This document shows positions 34,358-44,004 of a stretch of DNA of 64,000 bases, one piece after another. The position numbers and the translations under genes are program-made. How positions within the stretch are numbered: the first letter of the stretch is position 1; every line of letters begins with the position of its first letter. A model generated the notes under the pieces. That model did no database searches. It was not told the origin of the DNA and saw only the letters and a program-made list of their open reading frames with translations. This DNA comes from Bacteroidaceae bacterium (lineage in GTDB: Bacteria > Bacteroidota > Bacteroidia > Bacteroidales > Bacteroidaceae), in NCBI GenBank assembly GCA_017617575.1, contig JAFZVY010000073.1, positions 1 to 64,000 of the forward strand. The letters are read 5' to 3'.

Positions 34358-35704
34358 TTATTCGTTTTCTTTACGCAACATATCGAGACCTTCTCTTACG
34401 ATGCGCTGAAGTTCAACCTTTGAGCTATCCACGAACTCAGCAACAGCGAAGTCCTCAGGAGCAACCTCGTAGATACCGAGTGCCTCCATACGGTCGATGT
34501 CGCCAGCAATGATTGCCTTAACGAGCTGCTCTGGATAGATGTCCATTGGGAATACAGAATCGTACTCTCCGCTGAAAATCATGTGGCGGTGACCACCCTT
34601 AACACGAGCATCAAGAACATACTCCTTCTTGCTTGACTGAAGCCAGCTGCAGTATGAACGGCTTACTGAGAACTCGTTGAGACGTGGAGAAATCCAACCG
34701 AAGAGTTCGTCTGCATCGTCACCCTCTGGAATGGCTGTAAGCTCAGTAGAGTGGGCGAGAAGGAATCCGTCTTCGCTTGTCTTAACACCTGTAAGTGGGT
34801 TACCGTCGATAAGACGAACCTTCTTGTCTGTTGCAACGTTACCTGCTACGATGTCTGCAATCTTAGCACCTACAAGAACCTTCTTGTAAGCTGGAGTCTT
34901 GATTTCAGAACCTGCAACAGCAATTGTACGAGTAAGGTTAACCTTGCCCTCGTTGAAAAGACGACCGATGAAGATTACTTCCTCTGCACCGATTGTCCAA
35001 ACAACATCACCCTTGTTTACTGGGTGTGTGTTGTTGATTTGTACACCAACATTACCAGCAGGACACTTACCGTCAAATACAGTAACCTCTGCATCCTTTA
35101 CAGATTCAAGTTTGCTGCCTGGCTGTACACCAAGGTAAACCTTTGCAATTCTGCTAAGTGCTGTGATACCTGTCTGGAAGTTTGCTACCTCGCCAGCAAG
35201 CACTACGCCTTCAAAGTCAGCTGCCAATGGCATGTCGCTGAAAGCCGATACGAAGATACCCTTTGGTGTGTCGTCTGGATTTGCAACGACTGCATAAGGG
35301 CGCTGTACGAAGAATGAGAAAAGACCGCTCTCGAGGAGGGCTGCCTTTACTTCATCGCCAGAGAGCGATGTAGCATTCTTCACACCGAAGTCAACAAACT
35401 CCTGGTTTGCTGCGGCTTCTACCTGAACGCTTAATACTTTACGACGATCGCCTCTCTCAACGAGAGTTACCTTACCGGCAACTGGAGAGACGAACTTCAT
35501 TTCTGGATGCAACTTGTTTACAAACAAAGCATCACCAGCCTTTACAACATCACCTTCCTTGACAACCACCTTTGGTTTCATACCCCAGAATGCGTCAGGA
35601 ACAAGTCCATAGACGGCAGATGCTGGCACGGCAGAAACCTGAGCAGCAGCCTTTCCTTTAAGGTTGATGTTCAAGCCTTTTCGTAATTTAATTACATTCG
35701 CCAT
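34358..35704 (-). CDS. nqrA: Na+-NQR subunit A
   Basis: 448 residues, matching the usual length. A soluble cytoplasmic subunit that anchors to NqrB and takes part in quinone binding. Typical regions are IKLRKGLNINLKGKA at the start and YPEQLVKAIIAGDIDRMEALG near the C-terminus. First gene of the operon; five bases separate it from nqrB. Confidence 0.96.
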   Translation of the reverse strand: MANVIKLRKGLNINLKGKAAAQVSAVPASAVYGLVPDAFWGMKPKVVVKEGDVVKAGDALFVNKLHPEMKFVSPVAGKVTLVERGDRRKVLSVQVEAAANQEFVDFGVKNATSLSGDEVKAALLESGLFSFFVQRPYAVVANPDDTPKGIFVSAFSDMPLAADFEGVVLAGEVANFQTGITALSRIAKVYLGVQPGSKLESVKDAEVTVFDGKCPAGNVGVQINNTHPVNKGDVVWTIGAEEVIFIGRLFNEGKVNLTRTIAVAGSEIKTPAYKKVLVGAKIADIVAGNVATDKKVRLIDGNPLTGVKTSEDGFLLAHSTELTAIPEGDDADELFGWISPRLNEFSVSRSYCSWLQSSKKEYVLDARVKGGHRHMIFSGEYDSVFPMDIYPEQLVKAIIAGDIDRMEALGIYEVAPEDFAVAEFVDSSKVELQRIVREGLDMLRKENE

Positions 35705-35796
35705 ATTATTGTTAATATTAACTGTGTTTTGGAATTTTCAAAACGGGAATGGGGAGCTGTTACCTGAAAATATCCTATGGTTTCCCCATTTTGGTT

Positions 35797-35805
35797 ACAA
35801 AGTTA
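35797..35805 (-). promoter_or_regulatory. -7 element of the nqr operon
   Basis: The minus strand reads TAACTTTGT about 93 bases before the nqrA ATG. The leader is A/T-rich and without an obvious hairpin. Confidence 0.45.
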
Positions 35806-35864
35806 GACATTTTCCACCGAATAAATTATATTTTTTTAGCACTTTTTCATCTTTTCGGTTCAAA

Positions 35865-37817
35865 TTACAATGTATTTATGTAATCATGTAGTTTTTTGTA
35901 GAACGAATGATGCGTCAAAGTGTCGGAATTGCCGATTATCATTAGTTTCATCCTTGCTCGCGTCATAGCCACGTTCATACGCCTCAAATCGTTCAAAAAT
36001 CCTATCTGGCCATGCTCGTTGCTACGAACCATACTGATGATGATAATATCGCGTTCCTGTCCTTGGAAACCATCGACTGTGTTTACCGTAATGAACGCAC
36101 GGAAAGGACGAAGGTTTTCATCCTTCTTTATCAATGAGCGAATATATTGTGCTTGCACTCTGTAAGGACTGATAATTCCCACATCGAGACGCTCGTCGAT
36201 AAATCTTTGTTTTCCAATCTTGTTGATATATTCTGTTAATGTCTTGATACAAAGCTCTGCTTCCGGCTTGTTTATTCGTCCGTGATTCTCTCCAACGAAC
36301 TGTTCATGGAAGTCCGGAAGGGTAGTTTTATCCTCTTCAGATGGAGTGCTTCCTGTGTTATCAGTTTGTTCTCCATCCGTCAATGCGAGAGCATCGTTAA
36401 CGTGTGCTGTATCAATCCATTGTATAGGAGTGTCAAGGTCAAGAATACCACGGTTCTGCACATCTGGAGCGGAAGTTAGCTTTCCTCCGTAAAACCAATC
36501 GGATGAAAAGCGCATAATTGCGTCATTCATACGGTATTGCACATTGAGTGGCACTACAGCCTCAGGTATGTTTTCCACAACACGTTCCATGAGTGTTTTG
36601 CCTAATCCTCCTCGCATGGCATCATAGCACTTGATGGTTGGCGGTAATTGTTGGTGGTCGCCAGCGAGAATGACACGACTTGCCCTGCGTATTGCAATCC
36701 AACACGCTGGTTCTAAGGCTTGTGCCGCTTCGTCAATGAATAATGTCGAGAACTTGTGGCCTACGAGAATCTTGTTTGCTGCGCCAACAAGGGTTGATGA
36801 AACGACACGTGCTTCGTCAAATAGTGATGCGTTGATGCGAACCTCTATCTCTGAGGCTCTTTCGCGTAGGCGAGCTATCTTCTGATGTATGTTGTCTCCT
36901 TTCTTGCGGTTCTCACGTATCTGCCTGATGGTCTTACGGATGCTCCATAGTTCAGGGTAGTCGGGATGACTCTCAAACTTACGCTCATACGTGAAGCTGA
37001 GCATCTTATCGTTTACCCTTGACGGATTGCCTATGCGAAGGACAGGTACGCCGTGGTCAGCAAGTTTCTCGCATATCCAGTCAACTGCCATGTTGCTCTG
37101 GGCGCAAACCATCACTTGCGTTTCGCGTTTAAGTGTCTCATATATAGCTTCTACAAGTGTCGTTGTCTTACCTGTTCCGGGAGGTCCGTGAACGACTTCC
37201 ACGTCTTTTGCCCACAGAACTTCGTTTACGGCTTTCTCCTGTGAAGGGTTGAGCCATGGGAATGTTTGTGGTGCAAAGGTGTATTTTTGTGGTTTTATCT
37301 GCCCTGCAATGATGTCGCGAAGGTCGGCAAGTCGGTTTTTCTTTGCATTTGTGACGTCGTCGAGGGCATGAAACATTGTCTTGTAACTTGTCTCGTCAAA
37401 GAACAGTTGCACGCCTAAGTTGTCTGCATTCTGCAAGTCTATAAGTGCTTGATTGTTCGGGATTGAAACAACCATCGTTGCACCATCAGTATAGCATACT
37501 TGACAAGAGTGGTTGAAGTATTTAATCTCGTTTTTCTCACCAATACTGAAGAACTGAACAGGCTTGCCATATTCAAAACAATGGTCAATATCGTTCTCGT
37601 CCTCTGTTTCGTTCTCATTGTTTATTTGAACGACAAGTTGGTTGAGTGAATTGTAATAGCTCCTGCCAGCAGAAACAGGGTACCAGCATAGTCCTCTGTG
37701 AACCTTGCGCTTGATACCCATTTTCTCTGTCTGTAGGCGGAAATCTTCCTTCTCTGCCTCGTATTCCATTGTCAGCAGTTGGCGAAGCTGCTGTAAATAT
37801 AGTGTTGAGTTCTGCAT
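35865..37817 (-). CDS. SF1B DNA/RNA helicase, IGHMBP2/UPF1-like
   Basis: 650 residues. Helicase motifs: Walker A GPPGTGKTTTLVEAI near 215, motif Ic/II with FIDEAAQALEPACWI (DEAA) near 365, GDHQQLPPT, LNVQYRM and, near the C-terminus, VDGFQGQERDIIIISMVRS and RRMNVAMTRAR. The N-terminal 200 residues hold the 1B-type domain. Such enzymes unwind nucleic acids 5' to 3'; the exact role in Bacteroidales is not established. It follows the TPR gene by 29 bases and ends a three-gene run. Confidence 0.92.
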   Translation of the reverse strand: MQNSTLYLQQLRQLLTMEYEAEKEDFRLQTEKMGIKRKVHRGLCWYPVSAGRSYYNSLNQLVVQINNENETEDENDIDHCFEYGKPVQFFSIGEKNEIKYFNHSCQVCYTDGATMVVSIPNNQALIDLQNADNLGVQLFFDETSYKTMFHALDDVTNAKKNRLADLRDIIAGQIKPQKYTFAPQTFPWLNPSQEKAVNEVLWAKDVEVVHGPPGTGKTTTLVEAIYETLKRETQVMVCAQSNMAVDWICEKLADHGVPVLRIGNPSRVNDKMLSFTYERKFESHPDYPELWSIRKTIRQIRENRKKGDNIHQKIARLRERASEIEVRINASLFDEARVVSSTLVGAANKILVGHKFSTLFIDEAAQALEPACWIAIRRASRVILAGDHQQLPPTIKCYDAMRGGLGKTLMERVVENIPEAVVPLNVQYRMNDAIMRFSSDWFYGGKLTSAPDVQNRGILDLDTPIQWIDTAHVNDALALTDGEQTDNTGSTPSEEDKTTLPDFHEQFVGENHGRINKPEAELCIKTLTEYINKIGKQRFIDERLDVGIISPYRVQAQYIRSLIKKDENLRPFRAFITVNTVDGFQGQERDIIIISMVRSNEHGQIGFLNDLRRMNVAMTRARMKLMIIGNSDTLTHHSFYKKLHDYINTL

Positions 37818-37846
37818 TTCTTGTTGGATGATAATGGTTTATGGCT

Positions 37847-40060
37847 CTATCTCAGCATTGTAGCGTCGTAAAGCATTCTTACAATAGTGTCATTAAGTGC
37901 CATGTGCTTCTTGCAGAGGTCGTAAGCAGAATTGAACTCACTGCTGAATGACAACTTGTTCTTGCTTGTGTCCTTTGCCCATTGCTCCCATGCCATCTTG
38001 AACAGCTCGTGGGCACCAATGTAATTTTCTTCCGTTATGAATACGAAAGCACCGATAAGTATGTCTTGTGTATTCTCAGAACCAATAACTTGCTCGCATA
38101 GCTTGTCAAGGTTGCCTGTTCCGAGAAGGCATTCTACAAGTATGTTGCCAATGCCAGACGTTTCTGGGGCAATGTATTGTAGCTTATACATGTATTCAAG
38201 TGCTTCTTCGTGCCTTCCTGTGTGGCAAAGGCACTTGCTGATGCCAAGCAGATGGTTGGTGTTCTCTGGCTGCATGGCAAGCAATTCCTTGTAATAGCCG
38301 ATGCACTCGTCGTATTCCTCCTTAGCCATAAGGACGGCTACGAGATGGTTTAGCGTCCAGTGTGAAGTGCTGTTGAGAGAATAAGCCTTGCGGTAGCAGT
38401 CAATGCAGTCAAGTCCTTCCTTTTCAAGACAGAAGGCAAGCTTCTGGAACAAGCCTGCGTTTTCCTCAGTTTCTTCAATATCTATGGCTTGGAAAGCTTT
38501 AAGTGCATAGTGGTAAAGTCCATTACGCAAAAGGACGTTACCCATCTCCTTGTAATATGTGTCAATGTTAGAGACGTCAAACTTGCTCCATCCCATATCC
38601 ATTGGCATGAATGAGTATTCCTTGCTGTTGCCGCTTATGCTATGTCTGAAAGGATTGTAGAACTGCGAATGGTGCGGAAAGAGGAAGTAGAAACGGTATA
38701 AGTCAAAGATGTAATATCTGCACAACCTGTGTGCCGAAATGTTTGCCTTATCCTTTACCTTGCTTATTATTGCATCCATCTCATCTTCGCTCATCTGTGA
38801 TTTCAGATTGTCGGATAAGTTGCTTATTGTCATGCTACTTATGCTTGACATTGAAATTGCGAAAGAGTAGAGGTCGCTGTTGCAGAATGGCGTAGAGTTG
38901 ATTATCGCATCAGCTATGCTCGTTGAGTCGTTTCCTTCGTCGCTATTGCTGATAAGTGGTGACTTAGGGTCGAAAGGATAGAACCAATGCGGTATCTTGT
39001 GGAAGAAGTCGAAGCTTTTCATCAGGCGGAAAGAACTGAGGTAGATGTCGGCACCGTCAAGTTCCATTTCTGCCATTTCGTGTATCTTCTTCTCTGCCTT
39101 CATGTCGGCATAAGTCTTTTCCCATTCTGGGTTCTCATCGTCGTTGCCTTTCTTCTTTATGCCACCCATGGCTTCCTTGAAAGACCTGCCAGCCATGATG
39201 CTTGGAAGGATGTCCGTGTTCATCTTTGCTGTTATAGCATCAGTTGCACCACTTAGTTGTAACTGCGTGCAAACAAATATGATGTCCTTGATGAAAACCG
39301 TGTCATCGGAAAGTATCTTCAGCTTGCTTGTAAGTTCCTTGCTTAGACGGATGCGCTTGTCGTAAAGGCGTAAAGCAAGGACTACTCCTACAATGCCTCG
39401 CATGCTTACTGCATTGCTTGATGAGTAGTAAGCGTCAAAGAGGAATTGCAGTTTCTTGATGTCAAAGTATTCAAGAATGGATAGTGTTACGGCAGATACA
39501 AATATTGCCTTTGTGTCATCATCTATGTTCTGACTGTCTATAATGGTGTTAGATGTTTCGTATCTGCTATTGTTCCATTGGCCACTTGACCATACATTCT
39601 CAAACATATTGAGACGCAGCTCTTCAATCTTTGTGCGAAGTGCCGATATCTTGCGCTGGCGTATGGAATCCCTTGTTTCCTTGTCGTCCGTGACTGTTTG
39701 CAAGTCGATGTTTGTCGTAACCAAGTCGCCAATGATGTCTTCCAACATCATTTCTCCATGATTTCGCATGGCAAGGCAATACAGGTCGGCTGGTCGTTCC
39801 TTGTATCTCTCGGCACGGTCAATCAGGTCGTTTATGGCAAGAATCTGCAGCTTTGTTTTGTTGCGTTCGTCCATAGCGTTCTCGTCCACGTAGTTTTGGA
39901 GCATGTAATCCAACATCGTGTTGTAGGAGAACTCTATCTTCTCCATGTCGTTCTGTATGTCCCAGTTGCCGAGCAATGTTACTCTCTGCTTTAGTAGCTC
40001 AATGGCAGAGGCGATATTGTCATTTTCAATGAATGATACTACGTTTTCGGATATTTCCAT
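37847..40060 (-). CDS. Large TPR-repeat protein of unknown function
   Basis: 737 residues, no signal peptide or membrane helix. The N-terminal 450 residues are helical and unassigned. TPR-like repeats occupy about 490-680 (LLRNGLYHYALKAFQAI, AVLMAKEEYDECIGYYKELL, SKCLCHTGRHEEALEYMYKL). A scaffold role is the usual expectation. It lies 12 bases downstream of a substrate-binding lipoprotein gene and 29 bases before the helicase gene. Confidence 0.8.
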   Translation of the reverse strand: MEISENVVSFIENDNIASAIELLKQRVTLLGNWDIQNDMEKIEFSYNTMLDYMLQNYVDENAMDERNKTKLQILAINDLIDRAERYKERPADLYCLAMRNHGEMMLEDIIGDLVTTNIDLQTVTDDKETRDSIRQRKISALRTKIEELRLNMFENVWSSGQWNNSRYETSNTIIDSQNIDDDTKAIFVSAVTLSILEYFDIKKLQFLFDAYYSSSNAVSMRGIVGVVLALRLYDKRIRLSKELTSKLKILSDDTVFIKDIIFVCTQLQLSGATDAITAKMNTDILPSIMAGRSFKEAMGGIKKKGNDDENPEWEKTYADMKAEKKIHEMAEMELDGADIYLSSFRLMKSFDFFHKIPHWFYPFDPKSPLISNSDEGNDSTSIADAIINSTPFCNSDLYSFAISMSSISSMTISNLSDNLKSQMSEDEMDAIISKVKDKANISAHRLCRYYIFDLYRFYFLFPHHSQFYNPFRHSISGNSKEYSFMPMDMGWSKFDVSNIDTYYKEMGNVLLRNGLYHYALKAFQAIDIEETEENAGLFQKLAFCLEKEGLDCIDCYRKAYSLNSTSHWTLNHLVAVLMAKEEYDECIGYYKELLAMQPENTNHLLGISKCLCHTGRHEEALEYMYKLQYIAPETSGIGNILVECLLGTGNLDKLCEQVIGSENTQDILIGAFVFITEENYIGAHELFKMAWEQWAKDTSKNKLSFSSEFNSAYDLCKKHMALNDTIVRMLYDATMLR

Positions 40061-40072
40061 GGATAGAACTAC

Positions 40073-41026
40073 TTATTTCTTTGTGAATGTACTATCTACG
40101 AGTTCGCTGTATGTTACCTGTCGCTTCATGAGCGTGCGTCCGTTTGCCCATTCAGCCGTTGCGCTTACAACATTCCTTTCTGGCAATGATGATTCCTTAA
40201 ACACTGGATAGGAGAGTATTGTGTCAGGAATTTCCTGAATAAACGTAGTATTGATTTTGTAAATCATGTCTTTGTCACCACGTTCATTGAGGACGTTTAG
40301 ACGCTTCACGGCAATGTCGTAACCCTCAACAAGCTTCCTGATGTCGTCATTGCGCTTGCTTACGATGCTATCGTGGAAGATAACGGCTGACAGGTTGCCG
40401 ATAAGCTCTGATGATGAAATCAATCTGTGCGCTCCGTTGTTTTCTGCTTCCATGGCGTATGGCTCAGGAAGAAAAGCACCATCATACTGATTCTGGTCAG
40501 TCATCTTGCAACGAAGGGCAATGTCGTTGATTTGTGGCTTGTTTAGCTGCAATAGTGGGAGCTTGATGTGCTCCATCACCTTGTCTGCCATGTAATCCAA
40601 AGCTGAATTGCGTGTGATTGCCATAATCTTCTCCTTGATGTTGTTCACGGATTTTATTCGTGATGAATGTGTTGACATAAGGAAGAGGTTGAGGTCTGTT
40701 CTTATGACAACCTTGACGGAGTCACCGTTTGAACGCCAGATGTTGGCTTTAACAATGTCGCTGACCACACCATCAGTTTCGCCATTTGTGAATGCTGTGT
40801 CGCAATCCATGGCAGAACTGTAAGTGAGTAACTCTATGTTTAAGCCCAGGGAATCGAAGATGCCCGTCTCCTGAGCATAGTAGAGTGGGAGATTGTCCAT
40901 TGTTGGCACCAACGCAAGGTGCAATGCTGTGGAGTCGTAATCCGCAGCTGTCTTGTTGTCGTTATTGTTGCATGAGAATAATCCAGCAACGATGAAAGGC
41001 AGTATTATGTAAAGGAGTCTCTTCAT
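40073..41026 (-). CDS. ABC-type substrate-binding lipoprotein (SsuA/THI5-like)
   Basis: 317 residues with a lipoprotein signal (LPFIVAGLFSCNNN, Cys near residue 19). The fold follows the SsuA/NMT1 periplasmic binding family: ALVPTMDNLPLYYAQETGIFDSLGLNIELL, then AFTNGETDGVVSDIVKAN. This group binds sulfonates, thiamine precursors or similar. No permease or ATPase gene is adjacent; the partners upstream and downstream are pgk and a TPR protein, so the ligand cannot be guessed. Confidence 0.85.
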   Translation of the reverse strand: MKRLLYIILPFIVAGLFSCNNNDNKTAADYDSTALHLALVPTMDNLPLYYAQETGIFDSLGLNIELLTYSSAMDCDTAFTNGETDGVVSDIVKANIWRSNGDSVKVVIRTDLNLFLMSTHSSRIKSVNNIKEKIMAITRNSALDYMADKVMEHIKLPLLQLNKPQINDIALRCKMTDQNQYDGAFLPEPYAMEAENNGAHRLISSSELIGNLSAVIFHDSIVSKRNDDIRKLVEGYDIAVKRLNVLNERGDKDMIYKINTTFIQEIPDTILSYPVFKESSLPERNVVSATAEWANGRTLMKRQVTYSELVDSTFTKK

Positions 41027-41044
41027 AAAAAATAAAACAAAATA

Positions 41045-41084
41045 GACAATTTGTCTCTTGTACTAATACTTGAGACAAATTGTC
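41045..41084 (-). terminator. Terminator of pgk
   Basis: GACAATTTGTCTC pairs perfectly with GAGACAAATTGTC over a 14-base loop; the minus strand continues with U-rich sequence. It lies between pgk and the lipoprotein gene. Confidence 0.75.
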
Positions 41085-41127
41085 GTATTTATTATAATTC
41101 AGTTGAGTGAATGCTCAAAAAATATGA

Positions 41128-42396
41128 TTACTCACCCTTAACTGCTGCTACACCTGGGAGTACCTTACCCTCGATAGCCTCAAGGAGTGCACCACCACCT
41201 GTAGAGATGTAAGATACCTTGTCAGCAAGACCGAACTTGTTAACACAAGCTACAGAGTCACCACCACCGATGAGTGAGAATGCGCCCTCAGCTGTTGCCT
41301 TAGCGATAGCCTCACCGATAGCCTTAGAACCTGCTGTGAAGTCCTCACACTCGAAGCATCCTGCAGGACCGTTCCAGAGGATAGTCTTAGCACCCTTGAT
41401 AGCGTTAGCGAACTTCTCGCGGCTTACAGGACCTGCGTCGAGACCCTCGAACTCAGCTGGGATAGCGTTAGATGGGAATACCTCAACCTTAGCACCTGGC
41501 TTAACTGAGAATGTAGAGAAGTCGTAGCCTGTACAACATACTGAATCCTCAGCAAGTACGAGCTCAACACCGTTCTTCTTAGCAAGCTCCTCAACGTTGC
41601 GAGCAACATCAAGCTTGTCAAGCTCAACGATAGAACCACCGATTTCGCCACCGTGTGACTTAGCGAATGTGTATGTCATACCACCACAGAGGATGAGCTT
41701 ATCTACCTTACCGAGGAGGTTCTCGATGATACCAATCTTAGAAGATACCTTTGAACCACCCATGATAGCTACGAATGGACGCTCAATCTTGTTGAGGACA
41801 GCGTCAACAGCCTTAACCTCCTTCTCCATGAGGAGACCGAGCATGATGTCCTTCTTGTCGAAGTAATCAGCGATAACGGCTGTAGAACCGTGCTTACGGT
41901 GTGCAGTACCGAATGCATCCATTACCCAGCAGTCAGCGTAAGAAGCGAGCTTCTTAGCGAACTCCTTCTGAGATGCCTTCATTGCCTTCTTAGCCTCTTC
42001 GTATGCAGGATCTTCCTTGTCGATGCCTACTGGCTTGCCTTCCTCTTCAGCGTAGAAGCGGAGGTTCTCAAGAAGAAGAACTTCACCAGCCTTGAGAGCT
42101 GCAGCCTGAGCGTCAGCCTTCTGACAGTCGTCAGCGAACTTAACGTCAACACCAAGTGCCTTGCTTACAGCAGGAACAATCTGCTTGAGTGAAAGCTCAG
42201 CCTTAACCTTGCCCTTTGGCTTACCCATGTGTGACATGATGATGAGAGCACCGCCCTTCTCAAGGATGAGCTTAAGTGTAGGGAGGGCACCATTGATACG
42301 AGTCATATCTGTGATCTTGCCATCCTGGATTGGAACGTTGAAATCTACGCGAACGATTGCCTTCTTACCTGAGAAGTCATAATCTTGAATGTTCAT
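41128..42396 (-). CDS. pgk: Phosphoglycerate kinase
   Basis: 422 residues. Glycolytic transfer of phosphate from 1,3-bisphosphoglycerate to ADP. Typical motifs: VRVDFNVP near residue 15, SHMGKPKG near 55, GGSKVSSKI near 210, WNGPAGCFE near 350 and GGGDSVA near 380. Codon use is strongly biased as in abundant proteins. Single gene with its own promoter and terminator. Confidence 0.98.
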   Translation of the reverse strand: MNIQDYDFSGKKAIVRVDFNVPIQDGKITDMTRINGALPTLKLILEKGGALIIMSHMGKPKGKVKAELSLKQIVPAVSKALGVDVKFADDCQKADAQAAALKAGEVLLLENLRFYAEEEGKPVGIDKEDPAYEEAKKAMKASQKEFAKKLASYADCWVMDAFGTAHRKHGSTAVIADYFDKKDIMLGLLMEKEVKAVDAVLNKIERPFVAIMGGSKVSSKIGIIENLLGKVDKLILCGGMTYTFAKSHGGEIGGSIVELDKLDVARNVEELAKKNGVELVLAEDSVCCTGYDFSTFSVKPGAKVEVFPSNAIPAEFEGLDAGPVSREKFANAIKGAKTILWNGPAGCFECEDFTAGSKAIGEAIAKATAEGAFSLIGGGDSVACVNKFGLADKVSYISTGGGALLEAIEGKVLPGVAAVKGE

Positions 42397-42493
42397 AGTC
42401 TTTTATGTTTTATTAAATTAAAAATTAAAGAAATTTCTTGAGTCGTATTGCTGTGTCATGTTTGTATTGAGAACAGCACATTTCATATTGACT

Positions 42494-42502
42494 GCAAAGA
42501 TA
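42494..42502 (-). promoter_or_regulatory. -7 element of pgk
   Basis: The minus strand reads TATCTTTGC about 98 bases before the pgk ATG. Confidence 0.6.
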
Positions 42503-42523
42503 ATAAAATCTCTGCTAATATGA

Positions 42524-43174
42524 TTATCCTAAAGGATTTTTTTTGACAAAATGGTTGCAAAGGTGCTTTATGTCACATTTTTCGCACTTCGGTTTCCGTG
42601 ATTGACAAATGTACCTTCCATGTAGGAGCAACCAATGGTGTGCGTCAGGAATTTTTTCTGCGGGAATATGCTTCACGAGTTTCTTTTCCACAGAATATGG
42701 AGTGGTGCAGCTTTCCGGAACAAGTCCCAACCTGTGACTTACCCTGAAAATATGGGTGTCCACTGCCATTGCTGACTTCCTCCATATCACGGCTTGAATG
42801 ACATTTGCCGTCTTGCGGCCGACTCCTGGTAGCTTAACGAGGTCGTCCATATCACTCGGCACCTCTCCGCCATGCTGTTCCATGAGCATCTTTGCCATCC
42901 CCACAAGGTGCTTTGCCTTGTTGTTCGGGTAACTGATGCTCCTGATGTATTCAAAGATGACTTCCGGCGTTGCCTCTGCCATCACCTCTGCCGTTGGGTA
43001 GTCGCGAAACAAGGCTGGCGTAACCATGTTCACTCTCTTGTCGGTGCATTGTGCGGAGAGTATCACGGCTACGAGAAGCTCGAATGGAGTGGTGTAGTCA
43101 AGTTCTGAGCTTACGTCTGGCATTGAGGCTTCAAAATACTCAATGACCTTGTTGTACTTTTCTTGCTTCCTCAT
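42524..43174 (-). CDS. nth: Endonuclease III
   Basis: 216 residues. A DNA glycosylase/AP lyase for oxidised pyrimidines in base-excision repair. The helix-hairpin-helix LPGVGRKTANVIQAV carries the catalytic Lys near residue 120, the Asp is in AMAVDTHIFRVSHRLG, and the 4Fe-4S cluster Cys residues are in CQSRKPKCEKCDIKHLC. It overlaps the end of the TIGR02757 gene by 35 bases, which suggests coupled translation. Confidence 0.96.
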   Translation of the reverse strand: MRKQEKYNKVIEYFEASMPDVSSELDYTTPFELLVAVILSAQCTDKRVNMVTPALFRDYPTAEVMAEATPEVIFEYIRSISYPNNKAKHLVGMAKMLMEQHGGEVPSDMDDLVKLPGVGRKTANVIQAVIWRKSAMAVDTHIFRVSHRLGLVPESCTTPYSVEKKLVKHIPAEKIPDAHHWLLLHGRYICQSRKPKCEKCDIKHLCNHFVKKNPLG

Positions 43175-43889
43175 CGGCTAAAGTCATTAGTGCAATGTCA
43201 TATTTCAGAGGGTCTTCGGCATCCCATGACTTGAATATGTCGGTCAGTTCCTCGCACGCTTTCCATGTTGGACGCTTGTTCTTTAGAATGGATTGCGTCT
43301 GTTGCATAACATGCACATCCATAACTGCATACAAGTCTTTGCTTGAGCGTGACTTCCATATTCCCAAATCAGGACTTTGAGTGCGTGTCATCCATCGTAT
43401 GAACATGCAAATTCGCTTGCAGGCGGATTTGTCCATACTTCCTACCTTGGCTGGCTGCAGCCAGTTGCAGATGATGGCGATGACTTCCTTTGTGCTCTTG
43501 CCCTCAAATATCTCTTCGAGCGTCTCATGTCCTTGTATTGCCCACTGGAGGTTGCGGCAAACAGCCTTGAACGTCGGTACGTTGAGAGTGCGGTAAACGC
43601 AGTCGTTCTTTGCCGTCGTGTAGCTCATCTCGTAGCATCCCATACGGATGAAATGTGCTGGGTGCCAGTGCATCTCGTCACGTATCATTCGGAGGGCGGT
43701 AGGGTAGATGACCTTGCGCGAACCCCACGTAATCATGGCTACAAGGAGAGCTCCAAGCTCAATGTCGAGTTGATTGTCGGTGTGTTCCATCAATTGATAA
43801 ACCACGCCGCATGGGTCAACAGCCTTGAAACGCTCTATGCTGAAGGTCTCTGAATATGCCTTGTCAAGCTTTTCTTTGAAATCGTTCAT
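43140..43889 (-). CDS. TIGR02757 (DUF2400) family protein
   Basis: 249 residues from MNDFKEKLDKAYSE; a TTG start 24 bases earlier would lie inside the hairpin at 43909. Family signature regions: VDPCGVVYQLMEHTDNQLDIE near residue 27, MITWGSRKVI, then LYAVMDVHVMQQTQSI. The family has a helix-hairpin-helix relation to DNA glycosylases but no proven activity. The adjacent overlapping nth gene supports a DNA-repair link. Confidence 0.88.
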   Translation of the reverse strand: MNDFKEKLDKAYSETFSIERFKAVDPCGVVYQLMEHTDNQLDIELGALLVAMITWGSRKVIYPTALRMIRDEMHWHPAHFIRMGCYEMSYTTAKNDCVYRTLNVPTFKAVCRNLQWAIQGHETLEEIFEGKSTKEVIAIICNWLQPAKVGSMDKSACKRICMFIRWMTRTQSPDLGIWKSRSSKDLYAVMDVHVMQQTQSILKNKRPTWKACEELTDIFKSWDAEDPLKYDIALMTLADEEARKVQQGH

Positions 43890-43908
43890 TGAAACAGGAA
43901 TGATGTGG

Positions 43909-43930
43909 GGCAAGCCAAAGACGGCTTGCC
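43909..43930 (-). repeat. Single AGCC/GGCT hairpin before the TIGR02757 gene
   Basis: Eight-bp stem GGCAAGCC/GGCTTGCC with loop AAAGAC (plus strand), ending 19 bases before the ATG at 43889. Same family as the clusters at 22155 and 23707. Confidence 0.85.
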
Positions 43931-44004
43931 GTGAGTTGTGAGTTACTCCCTTTTTAAACTCCTTGCAAGTAAAGCGTCAGCTGAACTTGCGAAACTTGAA
44001 TAGC

